From Mesaphorura yosii (Eukaryota > Arthropoda > Collembola > Poduromorpha > Tullbergiidae): a DNA stretch of 28,604 bases. The DNA lies in the NCBI GenBank assembly GCA_009869945.1, contig WIXG01000657.1, positions 1 to 28,604 on the forward strand, given 5' to 3'. The translations under genes and the position numbers were made by a program. The notes beneath the pieces are model-generated. The model was not told where the DNA came from, ran no database searches, and saw only the letters and a program-made list of their open reading frames with translations. Each line of letters begins with the position of its first letter. Positions within the stretch are counted from its first letter, which is position 1. Positions 19,601 to 27,920 of the stretch are shown piece after piece.

Positions 19601-19955
19601 GAGCAGCGAGCCTTTGAACAGGGAACACCCGTGACGAGAGCGCGGATGTGGAGGCTGACCCGATGCGACTCCGTCCTGAACGGAGCCCCACACCTGAATC
19701 AGAGTCCGTAGAGTCGACCGCTGCATTGTCCAGGCCCACGGCACCTTCCACCGTCGACGTTTTAGCTCTAGCGTTGGTCGACGAGCTGGAGCTGGTAGCC
19801 TTCTTCCGTGCTGGGCTGTCGGGCACGGGCTTCAGAGCAAGTTTAACCTGCGTATATGGTAAACTTGAATTACTTACAAATGCTACCAGTTTTTATCAGC
19901 ACTGATAAAGGAGCTGTACGCTGTAACTTACGTTATTTCCACGTAGGCCCAGCAT
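16610..19955 (-). CDS. CEP131: Centrosomal protein CEP131 (AZI1/dilatory)
   Basis: Four exons, 19932-19955, 18652-19847, 18452-18577 and 16610-18353, join at GT-AG sites with consistent phases (0, 2, 2), giving 1029 aa, close to the about 1080 aa of vertebrate CEP131. The first exon is only eight codons long. Exon 2 is a Ser/Thr/Glu-rich disordered region. Exon 3 has IYSFLDQVEKSD. Exon 4 is an almost continuous Ala/Glu/Arg/Leu coiled coil containing NTVKGLAPEVQRLITRH, the cluster KRLASKLKAEIAELEASE and the end block NLTSVIRREF...RVRSLEQLLEEQ, all of which have CEP131 counterparts. CEP131 is a centriolar-satellite and transition-zone protein needed for ciliogenesis; Drosophila dilatory acts in sensory-neuron cilia and sperm. 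The tail after the coiled coil is Gly/Arg-rich and unlike the family. Confidence 0.85.
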
Positions 19956-20430
19956 GATTAAACATTACTACAAAATTCAATATTCAAGTCAAATTACACA
20001 CTATAGCACACTAAAATTGATGCTGCTCACTGAATTGGTTAGGTTACTGACCAAATGCACTAATAACTCCTTGCTTAAAATGGAATTCTTACAATTCTTC
20101 GATTAATCAGTGAATCCGTGAGTTGTATAAGTTAATATTGCATCTGGCTTAATTGATTATTGGCAATTTACTCACTGCCTAGCCTTTGAGTTGTAGAATC
20201 GTAAATCGGAAAATCGTAAGTTGTGGCTGACGCTTGATGCTTGACCGAAATTCGGGTCGGGAAAGGGGAATCTCCAATTCACACTCGGACTCGGTTTGTT
20301 TTGTTCCACACGCACGGCGCAGACGGCGACCGTAACTAAGGAAGAAAGATGAGGAGATCAATGGGCCGTGGCCGGGTGAAAATGAAAGGGAGATTCGTGA
20401 TGAGTCATTCATTCATTCGAATCAGCTGAT
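19956..20430. other. Spacer between GRHPR and CEP131 genes
   Basis: This is the upstream region of CEP131 and the downstream region of GRHPR. It is AT-rich with a GC-richer patch around 20220-20390 that has open frames on the minus strand without any domain. I see no gene. Confidence 0.4.
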
Positions 20431-20436
20431 TTTATT
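20431..20436 (-). terminator. Poly(A) signal of the GRHPR gene
   Basis: AATAAA on the minus strand, 46 bases past the stop codon. Confidence 0.5.
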
Positions 20437-20481
20437 CTGAACTGCATCTATATCGCATATCGTATAAATTAGATAAATGAA

Positions 20482-21694
20482 TTAAGGAATCGGTGCCGGC
20501 ATTTCCCTGCCCTCCAACGCGGCCAGAATGTTCTTCGCCGTCAGCTCCGCCATGTCCCGACGGCTCTCGACGGTCGCTGACCCCAAATGCGGAATGACGA
20601 CGCAGTTGTCCAGCTTTGTCAGCTCGTGATCCGTCGGCAGCGGCTCGGGGGTCATGACATCCAGCCCCGCGGCGAATATTTTGCGGCTCCGTAGCGCGTC
20701 GATGAGCGCCGACTGCTTCACGACACCTCCACGGCTCGTGTTGACGAACACGGCGTTGGACTTCATTAGGCCGAAGGCGTGCTCGTTGAAAATCTCCCGG
20801 GTCTCAGCGGTCAGCGCGCAGTTGGCGATGACAAAGTCGGACTCGCGGCAGAGGCTGTCAAAGTCCGTTTTGGAGGCACCGGCCACTGAAATCAAAGACG
20901 AAACTATTAATTCGGGCGCCTGGACTGACGCTGGAACGTTGCAGGCGCGAAAAAGCTTACCGTTATTGATGTAATTGTCAAAGTACAAGAATTTCGCCAC
21001 TTTGAAGGGCGCCAGGCGGTCCTTCACAGCCTGACCAATCCTGCCCATGCCCACAATTCCGACGGTCGACCCTGCCAGGCCCTGCCCGACCATCCACGTT
21101 GGGCCCCAGTTGAATTTCGCCCAGTTTCCGTTCAGCAAGTGTTGATGGGACTCGAAAAGCCTGCGGGAGGCGGCGAGGAGCACGGCGACGGTCGTCTCGG
21201 CCGTTGCGTCTGTCAGCACGTTGGGGGTGAAGCCCAATTTGATGCCCGCTCGCTTGAGAACCGGCACGTCGATGTGGTCGAAGCCAACGGACATCGTCCC
21301 AACGACTTTGAGGGACGGACCGGCCGCGTCGACGACTTCCTGGTTGATCTGCTCGGTGAGCACGCAGAAGATACCATCGACGCCTTTGATGTGCTTCAGG
21401 AAGTAGTCTCGGGGGACGGTGCAGGGCGAAGTCCAGGAAATCACTTCACAGCTGCAGATTACACGAAATTAAGCAAGCAATTATACGGTCAGTAAGGTGA
21501 CTGATTAGGAGCCCAAAACGCAAAGACCCTGATTTTAGTCGAAAGTCGACTTACTTGTCTTTTAGCATTTTCAGGGCTGATTCAGGAATATCGGGCCGCG
21601 AGAGGAAGATTTTCGGACGTGGAGCCATCGTCAATGAAGAATTGAGCAGCTGGGCTGGAATTTGAATTCGGATTCGGCGGAGTAGCGTTGACAT
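20482..21694 (-). CDS. GRHPR: Glyoxylate reductase/hydroxypyruvate reductase
   Basis: Exons 21555-21694, 20961-21451 and 20482-20885 join in phases 2 and 1, giving 344 aa; from the inner ATG at 21628 it is 322 aa. The enzyme reduces glyoxylate to glycolate and hydroxypyruvate to D-glycerate with NAD(P)H. Visible hallmarks of the D-2-hydroxyacid dehydrogenase family are LKVVGTMSVGFDHID, the Rossmann loop VGIVGMGRIG, NTSRGGVV with the catalytic arginine, MTPEPLP with the glutamate and VIPHLGSAT with the histidine. The outer ATG adds 22 residues, rich in Arg, Leu and Ile and without acids, that look like a mitochondrial presequence; the inner ATG begins MAPRPKIFLSRP as in cytosolic GRHPR. The second intron (20886-20960) is 75 bases with no in-frame stop, so retention would insert 25 residues. 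Confidence 0.92.
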
Positions 21695-22715
21695 TGAAGA
21701 CGAAGATGAGTCGAGCCCAAGTATGATTTGCAGCCGGAGAAGCTCTGATCTTCATCTCCTTCAGTAGTTCTCACTTAAATCTCGCAGAACAAGGCAATAA
21801 ATAAGCAGGAGTTACGTAATCAGCTGCGTTGCGCAACAAGCTTGCCGCTGCCGTCGCCGGTGCGGTCAAGGACAAGCCAAAGTTAGGCAGGCCAAGATCA
21901 CCAGCACGACCAAGCAGAAGAGGAAGAGCAAAGATTTTATGTGTGTAGTGCTGACACGAAAACATGACGTGATGCTCAGTTGAGATAAGAAACTATGTTC
22001 GATAGCAAGAACGGGACTTGACATACAGTCTTTTGTTGCGCAGCAAAAATGTGATTGACACAGATGCAAATACGAAATGACACGAATTAATTCGCAATTG
22101 GATGAATTCCATTTTAAAGCGATCAAATAAGTTGTTTATCCCTTATCAGTTACTTTGTGAAGACTCGAACTTGCTTACACTCTGCTTTGTGCATCAGACA
22201 GCTACAGAATGGAATTGAAATCATCAGATTCGCATTTGGTGTCACAATTCTGATTCAGTATGAGAATCGACTCTTTGTTTCGTCCAATTTACGGCTACCA
22301 AACCACATTACTGCTTTCACTGAACCATTAAACTAAAGATTCAATTAACTCAATTTGCTTGCTACCTTACTTACTTGCTATCGTGCTGATAGTTGGATTT
22401 GCAATGCGTTCTGAGCACTCCTGTTCGTGGTGCTCATGTGTAATTGAAGAGTGAGCAAGGTGCAATTCGTGCTTTGTAAATTTTATTTTAAAAAGTCACA
22501 GCCAAAAAACATGTTTTCGAATTTTGAAACTCTAGACAAAAAGTTTGAATAATTTAGATTTTCTACTAGAAATACGTATCACATTGAAACATTTAGAAAT
22601 GCATGTGACTTGAAACTAGAATTTTGAGACAACCAGCAAAAAGAACCCAAGACCTAAATGATCACATGTACAAAGCATATGCATGACTTTTCTATACTAA
22701 CTATTCCAGCTCGGT
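21695..22715. other. Long AT-rich spacer, no gene seen
   Basis: This holds the promoter side of GRHPR and the 3' side of the receptor gene at 22716. Minus-strand open frames at 21771-22126 are short, overlap each other and show no domain. TTTATT at 22482-22487 could serve as the receptor's poly(A) signal (minus strand), 229 bases past its stop. I see no repeat or RNA gene. Confidence 0.4.
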
Positions 22716-23909
22716 TTAATTAAGGGTTCCAAGCATGAGCACCAAGTCGACCACATTCGAGAAAATGACGCCGTCGAGAATTGTGACGAAGAGAGTCTTG
22801 TCCAGAGGAACTACTGCAATGTTCCATTGAATGGATTGACATGATCGAAAGAATTTCTGGTCCACGAGGCATTGGCTTTCCCGTTCTCTCTGCTTGCCTC
22901 TGTCGATGTACTCCTGCGAGGCTTCCATAAAGTTGTTGGCGAGCCCAATCATCACGTTCTGCGTAGCGATGCACGTGAATGCGAGCACGAGAAAAGAGAT
23001 GGAGATGCTGCGATCCAGCTGTTGGTGGAACACAATCACTGCAGTAAACCCAGCAATGGCGAGGCAGCACGAGCCAAAGACAAGTGGCGGGATGAATTCG
23101 GATGTCCAGTCTTTAAGTATGGTGGACCATAGTTGGTGGGCTCGGTACAGAACCTGTCGTCTCCGCTCTTCGCCCGCGCCTTGCTCCACTCCTGCTCCTG
23201 CCAACTCATTCTGCGCATGAATGCGGAGCCATTGCAGCATAAAGTTGGCGCCCACAAGGAGACCAATGACCGAGGTCGCTGATCCGACGATTTCCATCGT
23301 AATCATGTTCACGCCCCCAAAGAAGACGATGACAGTCAGGATCATGCGATGTCCTGTGACTCCCTCCACTACGTCGAGCTGGTAGGTCATGTCGTGTACC
23401 TGGCCCGAGATTGCGACCGCCATTGAGGGGACGGACATTCCAACCCCACACACGATCAGCTGTTTCAGCACACGCAGTTTTGATTCGAGTCCATCCTCCT
23501 TGACGAATTCTGGCTGGTCGAAATGTGAAGCGAGCGTCCGGTTGAATTTGAATATGCAGTTAAAGTACCAGATCAGTTTCTCCATCTTCGAGTTGATTAC
23601 CACCGAGCTCAGCACGGCAATCAGCAGCAGATTGTACCCCGTCCGCATAGTTGCTGTGATGATTTCCGAGTACGGCATGTCTGGGACGTATAGAGGCGAC
23701 AGCATGTTGAGGGCGCTGGTGAAGATGCGAAGGACGAGGTTGAGGAGCGCCCAGATCTTCATGAACGTGAAGGTCCTCTGTGGGACTTTTACGTAGTGGT
23801 AGCCGTTCTTCTTGTCCCAGACCAATTTTAAGGGAAATACCCAAAACACGATGCGGTACAAGTCATAAATCCGCGTCAGGAAGCGGAAGGAAGTTGTGGA
23901 GATGGTCAT
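22716..23909 (-). CDS. Gustatory-receptor-like seven-helix protein
   Basis: One uninterrupted exon from an ATG at 23909, 397 aa, the usual gustatory-receptor length. Hydrophobic segments lie at about residues 45-70, 85-110, 145-170, 190-220, 275-300, 303-330 and 365-395. The basic/acidic loop at about 235-265 fits the large intracellular loop between helices 4 and 5. The C-terminus (SCQS-IQWNIAVVPLDKTLF...) aligns in spacing with the receptor at 5090-6616. No classical TYhhhhhQF signature is present, as in other divergent receptors. The role is inferred to be a ligand-gated channel in chemosensory neurons. Unlike its relative in this window it has no intron. Confidence 0.72.
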   Translation of the reverse strand: MTISTTSFRFLTRIYDLYRIVFWVFPLKLVWDKKNGYHYVKVPQRTFTFMKIWALLNLVLRIFTSALNMLSPLYVPDMPYSEIITATMRTGYNLLLIAVLSSVVINSKMEKLIWYFNCIFKFNRTLASHFDQPEFVKEDGLESKLRVLKQLIVCGVGMSVPSMAVAISGQVHDMTYQLDVVEGVTGHRMILTVIVFFGGVNMITMEIVGSATSVIGLLVGANFMLQWLRIHAQNELAGAGVEQGAGEERRRQVLYRAHQLWSTILKDWTSEFIPPLVFGSCCLAIAGFTAVIVFHQQLDRSISISFLVLAFTCIATQNVMIGLANNFMEASQEYIDRGKQRERESQCLVDQKFFRSCQSIQWNIAVVPLDKTLFVTILDGVIFSNVVDLVLMLGTLN

Positions 23910-24295
23910 CGTGATTTCTTCCCTGATTCTGTACTTGTCCGTCAGAGTCAGCGGATCAGTCAGACGCTGACTGAAGGATACTGATTGAGAATCTCACCTG
24001 AACTCACCTTGATTAAAGCTCCATGTAGGGCGGGGCAGGATTCGGCTGAATAGATGATAAACACGTGGAGCACAACATGGAAATTCAATTGCTTGTTCAG
24101 AAATGGAAAACTCGCCACGCCTATCTCGGTTTCTATTCTTCATTTATTCGGGCGGGTAGAAACTCAAGCGCGTCTGAATTTTTTATTAAGGCAATTTTAT
24201 GAGTTGTCACACCACCTCATCGAGTACATTCGTATAGAGCGGGTTAATAAATCCGGGCACAACTGCACTAACTCAACAAACAGTTGCGTCCCAAA
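23910..24295. other. Spacer upstream of the receptor gene
   Basis: This is the upstream region of the receptor at 22716-23909 and the downstream side of the takeout-like pseudogene. One 85-codon open frame on the plus strand (24054-24311) starts with a non-ATG codon and has no domain. Nothing else is seen. Confidence 0.4.
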
Positions 24296-24301
24296 TTTAT
24301 T
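24296..24301 (-). terminator. Poly(A) signal of the takeout/JHBP relic
   Basis: AATAAA on the minus strand, seven bases past the final stop of the relic. Confidence 0.45.
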
Positions 24302-24307
24302 CTGCAC

Positions 24308-24889
24308 CTAATTGGCCACTTCCTCAAACCAGGCTGGTCGCAAAAGCATGCTCGACACGGTTCGAAGCAGGTTGCAATTCTGGTCGATGATCTTCACGTC
24401 GTTGATGCGCAGTGAACGGTTTTCCGTGCCATCTTGTTGAACTTGTGCGAGGAAAAAGGCTCCAACCACTGACCAGTTGTCCAATTTCTAGTTCATGCTG
24501 CCGTTCCCCTTCAGCCTCGAAATGGGAATGGTGTTAAACAAATGCCCATCCAAGCTCTCCTGGCCACTGACCACAAGTTGCGGTTGCCGGTACACAAAGT
24601 CAAAGTCGCACTGCTGCTTGCCCGTCTTGGACGCGGTGGTCATTCAGTTCACACGCACATGTCAGAGCACAATCACGAGCTTCATGAAACGGTTGTCCAC
24701 TAGGGTTAACGGCAGCTCTGGAATTCGGACAGGCTCCAGGGGTACGATTGCTAGTTCAGGGACATCGTTTGCCATGAGTGGCTGCAGGTCGCGGAAGTAT
24801 TTACTGTGCACTTGATGCGAACTCTTGGACATTCTTAGCTCGCTTGCTTGAGCCGTGAATGTAAATCCGATGAAAAGCAGTACTGTCAC
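24308..24889 (-). pseudogene. Takeout/juvenile-hormone-binding-like pseudogene
   Basis: One minus-strand frame reads, after a hydrophobic signal-like start, IVPLEPVRIPELPLTL...DNRFMKLVIVL, then FDFVYRQPQLVVSGQESLDG, HLFNTIPISRLKGNGSMN, KLDNWSVVGAFFLAQVQ and SLRINDVKI, ending at a TAG at 24308. This order (phi-PLxP, F-x-F, SGxxxLDGxLxxxIPIxGxG, NV-type strand) is that of the JHBP/takeout family, secreted BPI-like lipid carriers. The frame is broken by TGA at 24662-24664, TGA at 24644-24646 and TAG at 24488-24490, and it has no ATG in frame at the start (the nearest ATG is out of frame). Three stops in one frame and no splice sites around them make a pseudogene the simplest reading. Similarity survives all along, so the loss is fairly recent. 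Confidence 0.75.
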
Positions 24890-25114
24890 GCATTTTTGTC
24901 AAGCTGTTGATTCGGTAATTGCAAATTGCTAACTGTTCACCATAAAGGGTAGGATAACCAGAATTCAAGACCGCGTTATTACGTGCGCGCGTGTGCATCT
25001 TTCATGGGCACTTTGCCAGTGATTTTTTTGGAACACAGCTTTTGATGAACTTCAAATCATTCACCAGAAATAAAAAATTGAACCCTTTTTTCAGGTATAC
25101 ACAAGCGCGTGTCA

Positions 25115-25800
25115 TTTATTCAGCATGATGTGAAGAATGGTCATGGTCACCAACACATTGTTCCGCATCGTAAACGTAATCATATGCAAACACGCGGTCC
25201 GCCGTATTCTGCAAATCAAATCCACCGATTTGAGTCATCAGCCAGGAAAGTACTTACCAGGATTCACGGACGTTGTGCGACTGACCGTAGTTTTCCCAAA
25301 CCACATCGTCGGGAGCTGGGGCGGGGTGCACGTTCATTCCACAGGGTTCAGCTCTGTGCGGGAGTTGTTGTAGGGACTGGGCAGCTTATAGACTCGTGAA
25401 GGAGACAAAGGCTGAGGGGCGAAGGCGCGGATTAATGGGCACTAATTCTCCTGGTGGCCCGCCACCGGCTTGTGCAAGAGGAGCGCTGTTCTCGACGCGG
25501 TGAAGCTGTTGTTGTTGAAGTTTTCACTTTCAGAGATTCGTTCGTACGATCGAATCTCCCCCTCGATAGCGGCGTTGATGAGTCGAGCTTGGTCTGAAAG
25601 CGTTGAATGGAGTCGACGTGGGTGGTTGTGAAACGTTTCCATACAGATACAGGTAGATGTTGTGGCAAGTGCTGCCTCCAGTGGAAAGCAAACCAGGATC
25701 GTGTCCCCCTACCATCTCTTCCAGTCCAGCAATTTCTGAATTTGTGCCGAATGGACTACTAGTCCCGGGTAGAGGAGCTGTAGATAGTTGACTGCCATAT
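25115..25800 (-). pseudogene. Unidentified minus-strand remnants
   Basis: Several open stretches on the minus strand look protein-like but do not join: about 25800-25530 (rich in Gly, Ser, Thr, with CHNIYLYLY), 25642-25442 in another frame, and about 25370-25260 reading HPAPAPDDVVWENYGQS before a GTAAGT donor. The last piece resembles the segment before the core helices of CSC1/TMEM63 channels (AP-x-P-x-DIxWENL), followed by a possible membrane segment and AATAAA (plus 25115-25120 TTTATT). Splicing at that donor would create a TGA at the join. The identification is tentative; it could be a relic of another membrane protein. Confidence 0.25.
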
Positions 25801-26819
25801 TTTCGGGTCAGGTCGTTGATGATGACAGAGTACTGCTGAGTGGCAAGCTGGTCAAGAAACTGATGTCTCCTGATCCCATTTCAGTCAGACCCGAGTTGAC
25901 GGCCATTGTCACCGGATGCGAGGATCTTTGGGCGCAACTGTCGAAGCTTTGGCATCGGGCACACGACGACCGGAAAGGAGCTCCAGTCAAAGTCGACTGT
26001 ATTGAGAAAATTGATCCGGATATTTGCAGCCGATTCGAACCTTGGATAAATCGCAAGAAAATAGATTTACTGCCTTTTAATTGTGAGTGTTTGCAGTTCG
26101 AGCTGATCAGCCGCTTCAATTCGACGGTGGTCAACCAGGAGAGTTGGTTCAAGTATCTTGGCGCCGTGCATGAATTCAATTACTTTTACAGAATCCTGAT
26201 TAGGGGCACTGTTGTCTCGAACACTCAAGAACACTTTGATGCATATGATGTACGAAGTTTCTCCCTTCCGCTTCATCGTGGTGCTGGACAGACAGTACAT
26301 CTCGAACGTCACCACACGTACCCTCTTCACGTCGATGGACTGGCCGAGGTGGACTCTGTGCCTGGGCTCTGTGGTAGCCATCACGCTCACTCTCGCAGCA
26401 TCCCGAGATCCTTCTTCGTGGACCCCCACAAGGCTTTTTGGTGACGGAATTCTCGTGCTCACGATTCTTCCTGGCCAGGGAATGGAGCCAAGGACTCGGA
26501 TCAGGTCTATGTTTGGCTTCGTTTTCTGCGCCTGGCTTCTGGCCACGCTCATCATCTCCAATGACTACTTCGGTGTCGTCACCTCGCTAATGGCCAAGAC
26601 CACAATTCCGCTCCACCCCAAACCGCCCAGCAGCTCGCTGAGGCGGAGCTCTCCATTTTATCGTTTTCTTCCTATACGACGTTGGATGTGAACAGAACCT
26701 TGAAGGTACGGGCAATGAAGTCGATAGTGTTGTCGACTTCCAGCCCCGAGCCTTGGGTGCAGGCGCTACTCCGCTACATCGTGTACATCCACCCCTTCCC
26801 CGATGCTAAAGCGATCTGA
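25788..26819 (+). pseudogene. Ionotropic-receptor-like gene with frameshifts
   Basis: Three consecutive blocks read as one protein only if the frame changes twice. Block A is about 25788-26230 (frame of 25788), with no hydrophobic helix and possibly a ligand-binding region. Block B is about 26230-26610, shifted by one, containing WPRWTLCLGSVVAITLTLAAS and, after a pore-like segment, MFGFVFCAWLLATLIISNDYFG. Block C is 26619-26819, back in the first frame, with TAQQLAEAELSILSF. The helix-pore-helix layout with AWLL-x-TL-x-I-S-x-Y-x-G is that of variant ionotropic receptors, ligand-gated channels related to iGluRs. No GT-AG intron of sensible size corrects the frames. Block A begins at a TTG, so the 5' end is undefined. 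Assembly indels could mimic this decay. Confidence 0.5.
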
Positions 26820-27096
26820 TAATGACAGGAATGGAGATGGCTCGGTGCATCCGAAATGGAGCACCTTTCAGGACTTAGGACATGGTCCCTGTCCCGAACC
26901 GCAGAAGACATCCACGGAACATGTGAGCCGAAAAAGAAATTATGAATCCGCATTTGAGTTTTCTCTTTTCTCATGGAAAGAGTTTCTGTGTGTGAATGTT
27001 GTGAGGAAGAACAAAAAGAGTTTTAGTTTTAAGTTTCGTTCTGGAGGAGAGAAGTCAGGTCAAGCTCTCCAGATTTCTGTAAATTACTTTAAGTTT

Positions 27097-27102
27097 AATA
27101 AA
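27097..27102 (+). terminator. Plus-strand poly(A) signal overlapping a minus-strand one
   Basis: AATAAA at 27097-27102 would end the ionotropic-receptor-like gene. TTTAAT at 27094-27099 is ATTAAA on the minus strand, 58 bases past the stop of the gene at 27157, so convergent transcripts could share this point. Confidence 0.4.
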
Positions 27103-27156
27103 ACTATTCAAAGTTAAAATTGTGTCTGTGTAATGCGGATTCTTTGGCGTCAAAAA

Positions 27157-27920
27157 CTAATCACCAGAACTCCTTCCCAGTTTGGAACTGGGTGGTTCTT
27201 CATTTATATTAGTGCCTGAGCTCGAGGACTTCGGACCCAACTGTGTCGTCGTGAGCGCAGACTCTGGAAACGACACTTGGAATTTATAGAACGATATTGC
27301 AACTCCACACAATTATATGTTCCAGCAATATGTTCAATTACTGTAATCAGTTTAATGCGGAGCAAGTTTCAGAGCATTTCAGGGAATATTGCGACTCTTA
27401 CCATTCACTTGATCAATGAATGCTCCTTCGGATCCTGGCTGCGAATCAATACTATTTGCAGAGCTTGGGCAGCTAATTAAGGACACAGGCGGATTATTTC
27501 CTTTGTATTTTGATGCCTGTTTTCTTTTCCTGGTACCCGCCGATGTTCCTTTGTCCGTCGACTCCAAATCAGATGTCTGTGTAGCCAACAGTGCCTTCTC
27601 TCTTGCTTTTTCTTAAGAGCCTAGATTGGAAATTGCAATTTTATATTTCCTGTTCCATTGCAGAGCAAAGTTTGAAAATTGCTGTCAAACTTACCAAACG
27701 TTTTAAGCACCCGAACGTCAAACGGTGTCCAACCGTTTTGAGGAACTGAATTCCCAGATTTCAACAAGCTTGAAAGCTTAGCTGTGGTGGCATTTGACCA
27801 GTAACACTTTGACCCGCTTGCAGTCAGCCAAGACGTTGGAACCGCTTCCACTGACTCTACGTCGTTGTTTGCACTCGCTTTAAACTCAACAATTGTATTT
27901 CTTTGCCATTGCAATACCAT
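27157..27920 (-). CDS. DUF4806-family-like N-terminal domain protein
   Basis: Three exons, 27695-27920, 27402-27611 and 27157-27263, with introns of 83 and 138 bases (GTAAGT and GTAAGA donors), join in phase 1 each time and give 180 aa. Exon 1 starts at an ATG and reads NTIVEFK...VESVEAVPTSWL...KCYW...W-x-x-FDVRVLKTF. Exon 2 begins EKAREKALLATQTSDLES. Together these match the N-terminal module found ahead of DUF4806 in many arthropod proteins (VVEF-x-VEVVPxxWL-x-CYWP-x-VRVL-x-ARxKA-x-AexTSdL). The remainder is Ser/Lys-rich and disordered. The C-terminal DUF4806 domain itself is absent, so the protein is short. Function is unknown; relatives are often repeated in genomes and may be transposon-derived or regulatory. 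The start could lie further upstream if another exon exists. Confidence 0.65.

Noticed and set aside
26067..26561. A 164-codon minus-strand open frame
   Set aside because: It lies opposite the membrane-helix block of the ionotropic-receptor-like gene; its translation has no recognisable domain.
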